Below, in pieces: positions 1 to 13,598 of a stretch of DNA of 64,000 nucleotides; within the stretch, counting starts at the first letter, position 1; each line of letters begins with the position of its first letter. The position numbers were made by a program, and so were the translations under genes. This DNA comes from Aphrophora alni. Lineage: Eukaryota > Arthropoda > Insecta > Hemiptera > Aphrophoridae. The stretch lies in contig OY740777.1 in NCBI GenBank assembly GCA_963513935.1, positions 13,503,092-13,567,091 on the forward strand, read 5' to 3'. The notes beneath the pieces are model-generated. The model was not told the origin of the DNA and did no database searches. It saw nothing but the letters and a program-made list of their open reading frames with translations.

Positions 1-480
1 TTAAGAGCTGAATAATTACCAAAATTTAAACGAAATCTATAAAGCCAATTTTCATAAAAACACCTTCATGAGTGATTTTTTGTTTTCACTAAAAACTGAA
101 GAACCGGCATTTTTTGAAAGATGGCGTCAAATACGTTTTATTTGAATACTTAGAGGAAAAATTTATCAAAATCGATCAAGTCAATTTATAGAAAATTGTA
201 ATTTTGTGTTTATTATTATGCCAGCACTCTCAAATTTTGAGCCATGGGACAAAATTTAAACAACATGTTGTGGCCAAAATAATTATGCCTGCAAACAATT
301 TTTATTAAAATAGTCCAAACTTGTGGGCTGTAGAACACTGTCTGGACAATATAAGACAGAGAGAGATAATTCCAAAACCACTTTTTGGGGCTCAGACGAC
401 ATCAAACAGAATAGTAGACCCATCTTGAAGTAGAGTTTTCTTGACCCATCATACAACCTTCTCTATACTACGTATATGTG
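1..480 (+). repeat. Dispersed repeat F4, diverged copy
   Basis: This stretch shares an order of phrases with 15080-15330, 31034-31480 and 51780-51990: a segment near 'accggca', then 'cttagagg', 'atcaaaatcgatc', and later a GTAGAAC stretch. No open frame or transposase motif is visible. It is probably a decayed non-autonomous element; the termini could not be placed. Confidence 0.4.
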
Positions 481-1064
481 ATAAGTTAAATATTAATTCT
501 TTCTTTTATAAATGAGAAATAATAAAAACATAAAGAGGATATGTATTTAGCTTATTATAGTTGTAAGCGGATTTTGTGTGTATAATGTAACTATTTATGA
601 CATGTTTTCTATATCATTTTGTATAAACTCGTTGTTTTATTTCATTTTAAAAGTTTTAGTTTTTAAGTAATAATGATTTTTTTTAATTTTAATTTTATTC
701 GCTTTCCAAAAGTCTCCAAAAACTTGAAAAACATCTTGAAATTAAATTCCATAACAAACATGTTAACTATGGACTTGCATTACTTACTTAATAAAATTGT
801 TAGATTATGATAATGATTATGGCATATTAAACAGCAATAACTTTCCTAGAGTATCAGTTATTTAAATTACCCATAAAACAATAATTAATTATGCATTTAG
901 AATTTAATATATTGCGAACATCCGAAAACGATTTGTGAAAAAATATCTCTACATGTCCTAAAGGTATAATGAATTCTTACAAAGTTTCCAATTTTAAAGA
1001 AATCTGTTGTTTATTAAGGTTAAAACTTTAGGTTATGAGAAGACCTTGAGGCCCAATTAAATAA

Positions 1065-1340
1065 GTCTGTACCCAGTGTTGGTGTTTGGCTTGAAGATCT
1101 TAAGTTTGGCATCGCAGAAGACGGAACTGATACTCCTGGGCTGTGCAGGAGATTACCATGGTGGTGGAGGGTGTCGACATCTCTTCCAGGAGTTCAGAGA
1201 TATATCTTGGAGTCTACTTCGACAGAAATATGGATATGGATGGACAACATATCAGGCAACGTGTGAGGAAGACAAAGAAGGTGACACAAACAATGGAGAG
1301 GTTATGTACGTAAAAATACAAAACCGTATGAGGAAATATA
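1065..1340 (+). pseudogene. Non-LTR retrotransposon reverse transcriptase fragment
   Basis: Two reading frames together give pieces typical of the palm-thumb part of insect non-LTR (LINE) reverse transcriptases. The first frame reads SLASQKTELILLG (compare the family pattern 'L..K.TE.ILL'). After a frame change it reads SSEIYLGVYFDRNMD followed by HIRQRVRKTKKVTQTME, which matches the 'YLGV.FD..L....H' block and the basic helix after it. No catalytic FADD box is present and neither end is intact, so this is a dead, 5'- and 3'-truncated copy. Its base composition is visibly richer in G+C than the flanks. The clade (R1, LOA or Jockey-like) cannot be settled by eye. Confidence 0.65.
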
Positions 1341-2190
1341 GCATGCTCAGTATTGTATTTCGTTTTTGAAGTGACTGTATAAAAGTACAGTCAATTCACT
1401 TCCGGAAATCGGTCTAAGATGTTTAACTTCTTTATGTTTATATAGACTGAACAGATCCCATTCCTGTTATCTATTAATAGAGTCCTCTAGATTCTAGAAG
1501 CAAGTTTAGCCCTACTTTCCGAAAAGATTATTTTAGCATTTCTAATCGAAGTTAATTTCACTACATACAACGTGCATTCACAAATATTGCAATTACTTTC
1601 TCACCTAAACGTATGAAAACTGTAAACTAGATGAGTTAAATTTTTAATTCCGATTTTCTTAACGGTTATTATTTAGTTTCTACGGATCTAAACACAATGA
1701 CGTCTTCGAAAAATTCCTGTTTGGGAATTATTATAAATAAAATGGTTTTAGGTGTAAAAACACAGGTTTACTTGAAGAAAAGTGTATTTCTTTCTAAGTT
1801 CCTCAAGATTGCAACACTCGTAATCGTTATAAATGAACTCTTGAGGGTAGCATTGAATGTACTTCAAATTGTTATGTAATTAAATTATTTATTGCAATTT
1901 TTTAGAAATTAAAAAAAAAGTTTTTTTAGTAAAAATTTGGATTCCCCCTCAATTAATATTAATAATACAAACAATAATGTGTTTATTGTTAATATTATAT
2001 AAGTTATTAAAAGTATACACTATAATTGTATTAATAATACATAATCAAGAAAATGAAAATACAACAACAAAACAACATTAAAACAAAATGAAAGTGAAGA
2101 ATGAATAAACTACATGGTTGTATGTGATATTGCAAAAATGAAATTTTAATAAATATAATTAATAAACAAAACATTTATAGTATAAAATAT
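1341..2190. other. AT-rich intergenic DNA
   Basis: No coding signal, structured repeat or RNA gene is recognised. Short open frames here use low-complexity AT-rich codons and resemble no known family. Confidence 0.5.
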
Positions 2191-3418
2191 AACAGGGTGT
2201 TTCTAAAAACTTCAGGATATGGTTTTTGGTTGGAAATAAGTAACACATTTCTGTGAACTTATGTCCTAAAATGCATAATTTTCCACCTGTCAGCTATGTT
2301 GTGTTTTTTTTTCCAAAAAACATTACTTTGTTTGAAGTATATTACATATGTTCATATTAAGTATACATTTTTTTGTGAAATTTTTAACGTACAAAAAACC
2401 AGAACTATTTTTTGTATGTTTACAAAAAGGCTGCCGTTTAAAATTTGTAAAATATATCAAAAATTATTAAACTTTATTAAAAAATGAATAAAACAAGAGA
2501 CCAATAATTGTTCTTTTTTAACGGTAAGACAATGAATTTTGTAATATTTAATTAGCTTAAAGGATAATCGAGTTATTGTTGAATTATGATGTTTTAATAG
2601 TAATAATAGTAATTAAGTATTTGAAATTCCTACTTTGTTATTTTTCTTCAAATCTATTTGAAACAAAAACTGTTTAATTTGAAAATAAATATTATAAAAA
2701 TCTAAAAATTCTAAAACTTTTTTACGGGTACAGCCATTTTAGTGCAATTTAATTTAGAATTTTTTTAAAATACGCCATCTGGAATAGGATGAACAGATCA
2801 GGTTAGATTAATTATAAATAATTAGACTTATATGTTATCTACTACTAAACCAAATTTCATTTCATTACAATAAACCATTCCTAATGTATAAATTTATCTA
2901 TAAAAAATATAAAATGGTGACTAGCCAGTGAACTAAGCAATAAATTTTAAAAACACCACAATTTAAAAATAATTTGTTGTTACGCTAATTTTGGGTATTT
3001 TAGATGATTACCAAGATATTATGTTTTGAGTTTTTGACAATAACTTGGTTATCTTTTTACTTTTGGCTGCTGAAAAATTACAAAACTCATTTTGTTTGTC
3101 ATTAATAAAAAAATCTTTTTGGAATCTTATAATTATTTGTAAAGTTGATTGTTTTTAAATAACCGACATTAAAAACTTTAAACTGGCGCCATTTTGAAAA
3201 CATACAAAACTAAGTCCTGGTTTTTGGTACATTCATCAAATGTCACATGTGCAATACGAATACCAATTTTGGACTTAAACTTTTTTTTAAAAACACAAAA
3301 TAGCAGACAAAAAAAATTTAATATTTTATGACAAATGTTCATAGGGACATTTTTATTTATTTTGACCTAAGAAAACATAATCTGAGATTTTGAAACGTTC
3401 TTTTTAAACACTCTGTAT
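2191..3418. mobile_element. Non-autonomous DNA element, family F2 (TACAGGGTGTTT ends)
   Basis: The left end reads aacagggtgtttct and the right end aaacactctgta, an imperfect inverted pair. Inside the left end follow 'acttcaggatatg' and 'taagtaac'; near the right end are 'catagggacattttt' and 'attttgacctaag'. The same order occurs in the cleaner copy at 44091-44688. There is no transposase frame inside. TA-flanked CAGGGTG termini suggest the Tc1/mariner (IS630) group, which is inference. Confidence 0.6.
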
Positions 3419-4200
3419 ATATTTTCTACTTTGAAAAACACACCTGGACGAACAAAAAACTAATCAAAATCAACCCTTATCGACTTCATTAAGGAAATTT
3501 CCATCTAACGGATTCATTAAATTTTCAACAAGAAACAAAAACCCTTAACAGCCCTCCTTATGTCAACCCCATTTTGAAACTGTATCATCCTGTGAATACT
3601 TCACCCTCTTGTTAACATTTCAAGTCTTCTTGTCCTTAGGGGTTGGTTACCTGTTGTCTCCAGAGAGATAGGGTTACAACCCCAACACGCATTGGTAGAT
3701 CCCTTATCTGATATATTATTATTCTTGACTCGGCATTAAGATAAACGACTTGGGCCCTATTGCAACTTAACTACTTCAAAGTTCTGTTTGTAGAATACAA
3801 AATACACAAGGCAACGAGGGGTTGCTCTTCACTGGAGATGCACAACACAATTAATTAAAGTTTATTTATTTAGAAAAGAATTTAATTAAAATTATAATTT
3901 TTATTTCACTCTAAAAGAAACATGATAAACTAATAAAAACAAAAATTATACAAAAGAAACATTCATTTAAAAATAAATATGAAAAAAAAATTGCACAAAC
4001 TTTCTTACACACCCACTGACAATCGAAATGCTAACTGAAAAATTATATTCCTTGAAAAAATATCAGTAAAAATTAACTGTGGATTAAACTTACACTTTCT
4101 GGATTTAAAAAAAATAATTTTCAAGTACCGTCTAAACTTGCTTCATTTTGTAACATCAACATAAATATATTATAAAATCAAATCAAATTTAAATAATCCA
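3419..4200. other. AT-rich intergenic DNA
   Basis: No gene or clear repeat is seen. A slightly G+C-richer patch around 3600-3800 has no open frame of interest. Confidence 0.5.
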
Positions 4201-4490
4201 GGTTCATTTTTAGAGACCTTAGGTAAAACCAAGGACCCTTATAATTTACTCTCGTGTCTGTCCATAATTCGCAACCCCTCAACACGTTCCAAAAATTTGC
4301 ATTTATATTCTTTGTATTGTCCCACATATAAGAAAAATATAGCGATTACAAACAATAATGACCTTGGAAAAGATAAGGGATAAAAACTCTGTAGTCGAAA
4401 TTTTTTATAAATATTATGTGCGGGGTATCAAATAAAACAAGAAGTTATTCCAATTACGAATATATATGCTCATTTGACAAAAAAAATAAT
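4201..4490 (+). repeat. Diverged direct repeat, copy 1
   Basis: This shares the order 'gaccttaggtaaaac', 'acccttataattt', 'tttatattctttgtattgt', 'aaaaactctgtag' and 'gtggggtatcaaat'-like phrases with 4940-5230. The two copies lie about 740 bp apart in the same orientation and bracket a hairpin element at 4644-4791. Confidence 0.5.
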
Positions 4491-4643
4491 ATTTTGGCGC
4501 TAAGAAAAATTTAAAGTATCAGATTCATGTATTCCCCTCTCTAACTTGAACACGATATGACCTAATACTTTAAAAAATATTAAATAGCAGTAAGAATTCA
4601 TATATTATAGTTTTTTGTACGACGAATACAAATTATTTTAACC

Positions 4644-4791
4644 ATAATAATTTGAATTTGCCCCTAACCACAATCACTTATTTATTTATTTATTTCCAAG
4701 TTGAAATAATTAATAAAGAACAGTTAACCAGAATAATTGTGTTTTATTAAGTTTCTAGTGATTGTGGTTAGGGGCAAATTCGAATTATTAT
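4644..4791. mobile_element. Hairpin MITE-like inverted repeat
   Basis: Arms 4644-4678 and 4757-4791 are inverted copies with one visible mismatch; both contain the core TTGCCCCTAACCACAATCAC or its complement. The loop of about 78 bp is AT-rich with a short (TTTA)n run. This geometry fits a small foldback or MITE. There is no coding content. Confidence 0.75.
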
Positions 4792-4939
4792 TGTGAATTT
4801 CACCACAGTGCTCAACAAGATTGTATCTTAATTTAACCCCCACAATGAGAAATATGTAGCGTTTAAGTTTCAAAAGCGGTTTTTGAGTTCTGATATCAAT
4901 TCAATAGCCGTTAAAAGATGGATTACATTTTCATGGATT

Positions 4940-5230
4940 TATGAAGGTCCGTAAGTAAAACTAATGACCCTTATAATTTCACACACGTCTCTGTAAGTTC
5001 TGCAAGTCGCAACCAGTCTACACAGACAGGATGATAAATCCAACATATTTTAAATTTTAAATTTATATTGTTTGTATTGTACCACATTTAGGACAAGTAT
5101 AGCACCAAAAATAAAAGAGTTTAGAGATAGTTAGGGGTAAAAACTGTCTTTATTATTTTTTTAATTATGTGTGGAGTATCAAATGAAAATCGAATATGTA
5201 TGTTTATTTGATAAAATGTTAATACGTTTT
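4940..5230 (+). repeat. Diverged direct repeat, copy 2
   Basis: Second member of the pair described at 4201-4490; phrases such as 'acccttataattt' and 'ttgtttgtattgtaccacat' keep the same order and spacing. The mobile origin of the pair is unproven. Confidence 0.5.
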
Positions 5231-6250
5231 CACTAGGAAGCTTAAATATGTAAAAAAATAACTCTCTCTAACTTATATAAGTTAGCTACGAACCCTAAAT
5301 GGTGTGATAGCACACGATTGGCCGTTTTATTTATAAATTACTACTTAACAAAATTTATTTAATTTTCTACTATTTTCAATTTTGCACTTTGGTTTGGGTT
5401 ATTAATCTCCACATATTACTAAAGTTTTATTGAAATCGGTAGAGGCGATTTTTAGGAATTACGTCTTTTAAAAAGCTTCACAGCCGATTTTCCTCTGTTT
5501 ATCGAGTACATCATTTTAGATGAGAAATATTTGGTTACTTAAGGGTAACAATTTAACAAATAAATTTTATCAATATAGTTAGATTTTGAGAGAATCGGAA
5601 TTTTGTTTTTGTTTTTTAGCAGATCCCCAAATTTTCAGTTATAATTTTTATTAAACATTGGTGGAGATATAAAACATTGGCGGAGATGTGCACATACTAA
5701 ATGTACGGATAGCATCATTAAAAAAAAAAAAAAAAAAAAAAAAAACTACTCATGGATTTTTCGAACAGTCATAACTTTCTCCACAACTGAAAAATTACAA
5801 ACTATAAAAAACCAAACTACAAAAACCACAACCACTTGTACCTAACACTGTCCCCACAGTACCGTTATGATAAAGCAATAAATAATTTAATAAAATTTGG
5901 AATGCACATTTTGAAGAAACTCTCTCAACTTTACGACACATAACATTTTGTTCTACAATGTTGGCACACGTGTTTATGGCGCAGTAAACTTATAACACCT
6001 AGGTAATTAAAACAATAGCAGTAGCTTTAATCTTGCGATAATTTGGAAATTAATGCTCATTAATTGACTTTTATTGATACTTAAAGAAATAACTACCCGA
6101 CTATAAATCAAAGTATTGAAAGAGAAGGACAACATCGGAAATGGTTTACTCTTTGGAGAAGCAGACGTATTTGTTTAGTTGTATTCCGAAAAACGCAGTT
6201 TAATTTTACAATTTATTTTTGGAAATTAAGTCACTTTGAATTTTACTCCT
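5231..6250. other. AT-rich intergenic DNA with a poly(A) run
   Basis: An A-run lies at about 5720-5745. Phrases like 'gaaatcggtagaggcgattt' (about 5434) are of the kind found inside several repeat copies of this window. No gene is recognised. Confidence 0.45.
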
Positions 6251-7460
6251 TGTTGTTTAAAAGCGAAAAACCTTCGGTCATCATAAATAAAATAAAAACT
6301 CTTAGGTCTTGAATACTCTGATAGCGTCAGGTTCAGAAGAGAACAATAGTTGGTCAGTAGAAATCCTGATAGGAAATATGAATGAGAGGGATCCAACCCA
6401 AGACTACAAAAAGGAACATCAGTTAGGGTCGTAGAATCCGCTAGACCCGCATTTTCTACGAATGAGCCCCTGAGGGTCAGTCATTTTGATCCAGTAATCG
6501 ATGACGGGTCATTACACTTCTATAAAGTATAGTCTACGTATTTCATTGACATAAAATTTATGCGGCATTACTGTAACTGCGTGAAGAAGTATAGTTTCGT
6601 GCAAACTAATCGTACAAGAGGTTATTTTCAGATATGTATTACTTGTAAAGAAATATACGTGTCAACTTCGCTCTTTGTAATCATTTCAATTCTTTATATT
6701 TCTTTCACTTGTTGATCGTGAACCCACACTTTATCACAGCACAAAATCATCTTCTCTCTGATCCATTTTTTCAGTCTTTTCTTCACCATTGTACAATAAT
6801 TCATTATTGGGTTAAAGTCAGGTGAAGTCCCAGACTAATCAACCGAATCACTCTTTAGGACAAAAGACAAAAACAACTAATCGTTCTATGATGAGTAACT
6901 TTGGGATAAATCTTGTGATTCTGCAAACTTCGGAAGTTCAGTTATAGACCTATTTACCAATATTGGGATATACTTTTCATCCTATAGATGGGTGTTAAAG
7001 TTTTAGGTTCAAAGTAGGAAAAGCATCCTCAGAACATCATCATAAAAGGACGCTTAACAACTTGTTTGATGTTTTGCAGATACTCACTCACGATAGCATT
7101 TTTTCAGATGTGACCAAACTATAAAATGAATCTAGTCATAGAACATTTCTCCAAGTCTCAACACTCTAATCTTAAGATTTTCTAGCCCAAATAAGCGTAT
7201 TCTTATTCATAGGAACTAAAAGCGTTGTGTTTTATTGGCGTGGCGATTACGAGCGATTCTAGATGGACATCTTTGTCTGTAGTCTTGGGATAAATCCCTC
7301 TCTTTTATCTTTCTTATTAGGAATCTCTCTACAAACTCTTATTCTTTTCCGACACTTACGCTATCAGAGTATTCGAGGGCGGGGGGTCTTTATTTTAAGC
7401 TCTCTTCTTCCTTTTTTAATAAAGCTATAATAACCGAGATGTTTTGCCTTTTAAACAAGG
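6251..7460. mobile_element. Family F1 long-inverted-repeat element, paired ends
   Basis: A plus-oriented F1 end (6251-6480) begins 'tgtttaaaagcgaaaaacc', contains 'gaatactctgatagcgtc' and ends at 'gagcccctgaggg'. A minus-oriented F1 end (about 7250-7460) runs outward through 'tatcagagtattcgag' to 'ttttgccttttaaaca'. Together they form a foldback-like unit of about 1.2 kb with arms of about 220 bp. The interior has no long open frame, so it looks non-autonomous. Confidence 0.6.
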
Positions 7461-8789
7461 AAGATCTTTACAATACAATTTAACTTCACCTAGAAGGTTC
7501 AAGATACCAACTTTTGGGCATTGCACTTAGAAGATCTGTTTCTATTTACCATTGTATGATGAACTGGGTAAATAAAATAATGTCGCTTTATTAAAAAAGT
7601 ATTTGCGATCACAGTCTTTTATGGAGGTGTTAAGATTTCTTCCACAGCGAGACTGACCTTGGGGTGAAATTTTACCTACCTCACGAATTGGCTAATAAAC
7701 ATATTCTCTGCACCTAGACTAACCCTATACTCTACTAATCTCTGCCTTTGACTTAAACTAAAATGTTTATTACGTTGGTTCTTTTATTAGGCGTTAAGCC
7801 AAAAGACTATTTTTCTAAATTTAACAATAAAACAGAAGAAATACTAACTAAACTAGAAAAAAAATTAAATATGTAAAAAATACACATAACCTCTGAAAAC
7901 AAACGCGAATCAGTAAGACGAATTTTTAAAATTACGTAAATAATGAAAATTAGACTATATATAAATTAAAATAAGTTTACCTGTATATTTAAACATTACT
8001 CTACGCTGGTCTTAGTTGTGGCAATGTATGATTTACAAAACATAAATTTAACTTCTATAAATATATACTAAGTAGAAAATTACACAACCCCAAGAAAGTT
8101 GTGCTTATGTTATATAAATTATAACTACATCTTTTTAGAGAACAGAAGTTGGCACTTCTGGACATTTGAAAGGGCGTTATTTTACATTGGAACAATGTAA
8201 TGTCCTCTAATTCGCTCATTTTATTTCTATAAAGTAATAACTAATATTAGATTTTAAAGTACTAATGTAACATAATTAAATTTATATATTTTGTTTTAAA
8301 TTATCGTCTCGTTTTATAAGATTGTTAGATTACGTACCGAAAAACTAGTTAAATGTTTGTATACATTTATACTAAGCTATTGATAGGCTACATAAAGCAG
8401 ATTTTAATATAAGGAATAGGCTATACAATATTTTTTTAAATAACAAATATTTCTTTCGAGACTTACCAATGTTTGCCTGGTTGAAAAATTCTCTGAAATC
8501 AAAAAATACAAATACAACATTAATAACTTTATAAAAAAATTAACATTTTTATTTGTATTTTTATGTATTATTTTACAAAGCCCTTTTATTGTTTAAAATT
8601 TTCTCAGTGTTCTTTAAAAATATTCTTTAAAAAGTTACTTTTTTAAATAACTTTTTATAATACAAATAACGTTGTTGTTTTTTATATTTATTATACAATA
8701 ATATTTCTATACTCTTCTATATATACTGTATATATATATATAATTGTGTTATATTTTTCCAGTTGAACAACAATGTATAACAATAGAGT
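7461..8789. other. AT-rich intergenic DNA
   Basis: Very AT-rich, with a short (TA)n at about 8722-8742. No gene, RNA or structured repeat is recognised. Confidence 0.5.
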
Positions 8790-9160
8790 TCTAATTTTTA
8801 TTTTTCATATAGTTCTTCATCACGTTTTTCTATTAAATTTTTAGATTTTTTTTCTCTTAGACACAAATTATGAGGTAACAATATATAATAATACTGTTTT
8901 AATTTTTTATTTTTACTTTCTATAAAGGGTTTTCTGATATATTTTTAGATATTATTTGTTTTTTAGTCACAAAGTATGAAATGTAGGTACAATTTATTTT
9001 AATTTTACGGTGTATTTATTTTAAACATAGTGTTTAAATTTTTTAGTTTTCGTAAAGTTTTTCATCACGTTTTTCTGTTATAATTTTAGATATTAATAAT
9101 TTTTTTAGAAACAAATTATGAAATGGACAACATTGTATAATAATAATGTTTTAATTTCTT
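8790..9160 (+). repeat. Diverged tandem repeat, about 120-bp unit
   Basis: Three or more degenerate units share 'tcatcacgtttttct', 'tttttagatatt', 'acaaattatgaa' and 'aataatgttttaattt' in the same order. Similarity is reduced by many substitutions, so the limits are approximate. Confidence 0.4.
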
Positions 9161-9301
9161 TCATGCATGGAATTTTAAATGACGTCAAACAAAGTTACAT
9201 TATTATTTTTTCTTATTGAATAATTAGAAATATAAACTTTAATGTAATAGCAGATATTTCTTGTTGAAAATCCATATTCAACGATAAATATAGCAAAAGA
9301 T

Positions 9302-9309
9302 TAAAGTTT

Positions 9310-9354
<45 letters not shown>

Positions 9355-9383
9355 TATATATATAATATATTTGAAACTTTAAG
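9302..9383. repeat. (TA)n core flanked by inverted arms
   Basis: AAAGTTTCAAATATAT on the left is mirrored by ATATATTTGAAACTTT on the right around a long (TA)n tract. The whole block can form a cruciform or hairpin. It may be a small MITE whose loop expanded as a microsatellite. Confidence 0.8.
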
Positions 9384-10107
9384 CTTTTTATTTATCCTTG
9401 AATTAGAAATATAACTATCAAAAACTATTTAATCCCAATTTCAACATCATACTGTTCCGTTATCTTTTTCCTTAAATACAAATTTACAATCATAAAACAT
9501 TATCAAAGTTAATTTATATACAAACTGAAAGCAACTTTACTAAACAACCTGTGTAAACATAAAACAAGCTTAACGATTCTCTCTTTGTGTCTTGAACATT
9601 ATCACAATCGCCATGTTTTATTCCCCCATTGCATTCCCTCAGGATACATTGTTCCTTAGAACACACCCCCAGGTTTGCATATCCGTATCGTCTTGGAAAA
9701 TCTTTTGTCGTGAAGAAAAATTATGAATTTAATTTAAGATGGACAAGACGGGGTCGTAAAAAGGTTTATGCGAGGAACGTTTGTTGCAATAAAAACTGGA
9801 AAAAAACACGTGATAAAAGCGACGGCTCAAGAAAGCTCAAGTTATGAGAGATGCGTCGATGAATAATGTAAGGAAGGAAATTGTAGTGAAAATTGTAGTT
9901 TTAAACAAAGAGGATATTTTAAATGCATTTATTGTGTACATGGTTAAAATGTTAACGTTCCCTAGATAGAAAATTAATAGTTTAATTAATATCATAGAAA
10001 CACTTCCTGATTTATTTTTAAACAATTTTATCAATTACGTCAAATTTTAAGTAAATTTATTTTGACAATAATTTGGAGATTTTTACCTCCACACATATTT
10101 ACATAGC

Positions 10108-10325
10108 CTTAGGGGCTCATTTTTTGAGTACGAGATTGAAAATCCTGAGGGACTTGCTGGTTCTACAACTTTATTCATGTACTCGTGGGTTAAATCACTC
10201 TCAGGTCTCCTTTGACCAACACTTGTTCTCTTCCTACACTGACATATGATTAGAGTTTCTCAGAGGTGTTTATAAAATCCTCTTCCTTTTATAAGGTGAT
10301 GTTGATCGAGAGGTGTTTTCGCCAA
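10108..10325 (-). repeat. Family F1 end, solo
   Basis: It runs from 'aggggctcattttttgagtac' through 'cctttgaccaacacttg' and 'gattagagtttctcag' to 'gagaggtgttttcgcc', in F1 order on the minus strand. No partner end is close by. Confidence 0.6.
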
Positions 10326-10679
10326 AATGTACAGAATGTACAAATTTCAGTGGACATATTATGATCAAATTTGGTTTGTTTTGTATATTTTATACATTTT
10401 TCGGCATTATTTTCCATTATATTCCACACTGGGGGGGTAACTGCTTAAAAGTAAATTCAAAATTTAAAATTTCTCAACATAGGCTCCAATAATATAAAGT
10501 CTTAATGTGGCTTGTAAGACTCAAACTAGGTGTATTGACAATTACTAAGGCACTCAAGTAATCAAAATTAAGGATTCCAATAAACAAATAAAACTTTTAG
10601 GAAATTTAATTCAAGTTGTGGGTGTTGTAAACGTTAACTCTGTTATCTTTTGAGGTACAGTAAGAATAAAAACACTATT

Positions 10680-10954
10680 TTTCCATTATTAAAAAATAAA
10701 AAAATAAAATTGTCTCTTGTACGTTTTCAGTAAAGTTAACGGTTTTCAAGATATGTGGTTTTTAATATTTTATTCCCCGTTATTTTAAAAAAGTCTTCAT
10801 TTTAGTGTAGCCTACTTGAAGAAATTTATATAAATAATGAGTGTACCGAATTTGAACAATTTTTCGAATAAACGTAAAATTATTCGTTTTTCTTTATTTT
10901 CACATGTAGAAATAAGCTCCCAAAGTTGTATATAAAATTGTGAATCACCCTGTA
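10680..10954 (+). repeat. Family F3 right end (CACCCTGTA)
   Basis: The block ends 'tgtgaatcaccctgta', the same terminus as at 21585, 24241, 30544 and 35469, preceded by a 'tttctttattttcac'-type stretch seen in the other copies. The left boundary is not visible. Confidence 0.45.
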
Positions 10955-11449
10955 TTTAGTTAAGCTGTGAAGTACGAACAATCATCGAATATAATTAAAT
11001 TTTACGTACATTTTAAGGATCCTAATGAAGACATCATTGTCTATATAAATATAACAATATTAAAAGGAAAACATATCTTTCATGTTTGAAATTCTGAAAT
11101 GAGAATTCCATTAACTCGAGCAATGCAAAGCTATTTAAATAAATACTACGTCTATTTTAGCTGACAGAATTATATATTAACTAATAAAAAGTTTTACAAG
11201 CAATTCGGGTTTAATGCTCAAGAGATTTTTATTCATAGCTTTGGTTTATACGAATTTTTGACTTAATCACAAACACGTAGTATAAGTCTACGTAAAATTA
11301 AGTAACCTGTTTAAATAATCGGTGTTTTATTTGATAAAAATGTGGAGCTGCGAAAAAAGTAGGCCTATGCATTTTTCCAAAATAAAAATAAATTTTTATT
11401 TTGTTTTGAAATAAAAAGTTGTACTAGTCACTCTGAAAAACACTATAAA
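10955..11449. other. AT-rich intergenic DNA
   Basis: Nothing recognisable. Confidence 0.5.
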
Positions 11450-11790
11450 TAATCTACTCCAACTTTCTGTCAAAAGTAGAGTTACGATCCAAGAGTATGC
11501 GGTCAAAAGAAGGGCATGACCTGCATGTACATGTAACCCCCTTCAGACACACGCGCACTCATAAAATACAGGATAAGCCTTGAAGGGGGGGGAGTAAGAA
11601 GCTCCCTTAGAAAAACAACCCTTGTCACGTTTGGCTCCACGTTGGGCGTCATAAATATCGAGAGGCTCAGAAGAGGGGGAAGGGGTAGTAACGCGGTGTG
11701 AAAACGATGATTGTAGTCTAGAAGGCGTCGAAAACCTCCCCCAACCCCCGCAGAGATGCCACTTTGAGTTTTATTATAACTTTCTATGTG
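11450..11790. other. G+C-richer unique block
   Basis: Compared with its surroundings this block is rich in G and C (runs such as gaaggggggggag and cctcccccaacccccgc) and shows no similarity to other parts of the window. No convincing open frame is seen. It could be a regulatory or conserved noncoding segment, or an exon too short to judge. Confidence 0.35.
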
Positions 11791-12084
11791 TTCACACCAT
11801 GACAGTCAGCAAAGATTGAACCACGTTCTCCCTTAGTATATCAGATCGTAAACTTATTATTTTAGACACGTTTTAGCAGCGAACTGTTTATCTTGCAGAA
11901 TTATAAATAGGATAGGAACTAATATATAGCCTTGTGGTATTCCGTACTGATAAAACTTTGAAAGATTTATTAGGTTTACGATAAAGACATTTTTAAAATA
12001 TGTTATGATACTACAGATAACTCCCTCTCCACTATTTTATTTTTATTTTCGTTTGAAGGTCATTATCAACTTATAAAAATAAAT

Positions 12085-12265
12085 TTATTCGAGACCCCTA
12101 GCCCTCGGATACTCCAATACCGTCAGAGTCGGAAGAGAACAACATTTGGTGAAGAAAGACATGAAAGAGACGGATCTAACCCAAGACAACGTAAAAACGT
12201 GTAGATCCAGTTTGGATAACTCGGAATTGCCTCTTACTTACTACAAGTGAGCCCCTGAGGGACAC
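12085..12265 (+). repeat. Family F1 end, solo
   Basis: Contains 'cggatactccaataccgtc', 'ggtgaagaaagacatg', 'acggatctaacccaagac', 'gtgtagatccag' and ends 'gagcccctgaggg', in F1 order. No opposing end is found nearby. Confidence 0.6.
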
Positions 12266-13598
12266 AGCCTCTCTAAACCTAAATCAACAGAAATTATCGG
12301 ACTAAACCTTTGTACTATATTTCTCATACAAAACAAAAAATCGAATACAATATCTATTGCTATCTCTCAGATGAGACAAATAAATGTAGGTTTCTTTATT
12401 TCTTAGTTTTCTCCCCAGAGTCATGACAACTAAAATTTGCTTCTCTTGTGCTATAAAATAGTCCAATCATTGTGCAGGCTACTATGAAGGATGAAGAGGA
12501 CTTTTCCATTTTATTGCAGTGCGTCAGTAATTGAAAGAGCTTAAGTTAAAATATTGTTTAAATAATATTTAAAGGATATTTAAAAAGTAACTAGATATAT
12601 GCGAGTAGATTTTTCAAAGAAGCATGATATTGTTGTTTTAATTTCATTCAAGAAAAGCTGTTTATTTTGTATTTTTTTCATTCGCTTGAGTTATTTTGTT
12701 TACTGACAAATCCGCAGACAGCCTAAACACAATAAGTATTGTCTAATTGTATAATTATGTTTCACCTACATGCTTTCTTGATTGTATGTTTAATAAAGAC
12801 AAAACTATTATTTCAATTTTCAAACGGATTTTTATTGACCTCGAAAAAAATACATTATTTTCTTTATTAAGTTACTGAAATTTTACGTCGTAAAGTAACC
12901 TAACTTAACCTAACCTATCCTTAACAACTTTTATGAAATAATAAATAAAATAGATATATCAACAAATAATGCCTAAGATATCGTCCAAAGTTTTAATACA
13001 TTAATCAAGTAATTGAGTTATTAATGACGGCAGTGAAGATAAATTTTCATATTTAACCTATTATTCTTGACCCGTAATTTCTATTACTTGAAATTTTGTA
13101 CAATAGCTTGTGTCATGAAGCTCTACATTAGGCTAAATGAAAATTTAAATGAAAAAAAAAATAGATAGTTTGTGAAATTTCTTCTAACGTGGACAATTGA
13201 ATTTTTTTTAATTTTTCGATTAATATTGTCAAAAAGTTGTTTTCGAGCAATACTTTATTTTCATGAATTTTTTTTTATCAAAATCAGTTTCACCATAATC
13301 TCCTTTTTACCACGTTTTTATTAGTTCAGTTTCTGTCATATCTGTCTGTCTGTCCTGGTGGAATTTTACAATCGAGTTTAAACTAACTTCCCGATAAGCT
13401 AGAGACCTCAAATTTTGAACATAGGTCGGAATTGAATTACAATACAATATTCAGTTTGTTTCTTGTCTCTAAATTTGTTTAAACAATAGTTATTTAAACA
13501 AATAAAAATTGGCCAATGAGATATAGATTTTTTTTATAACCGCATTATCGTTTAAACGCGTTGACTAAAAAACAGAAAATAAAATATCAAATAAATTA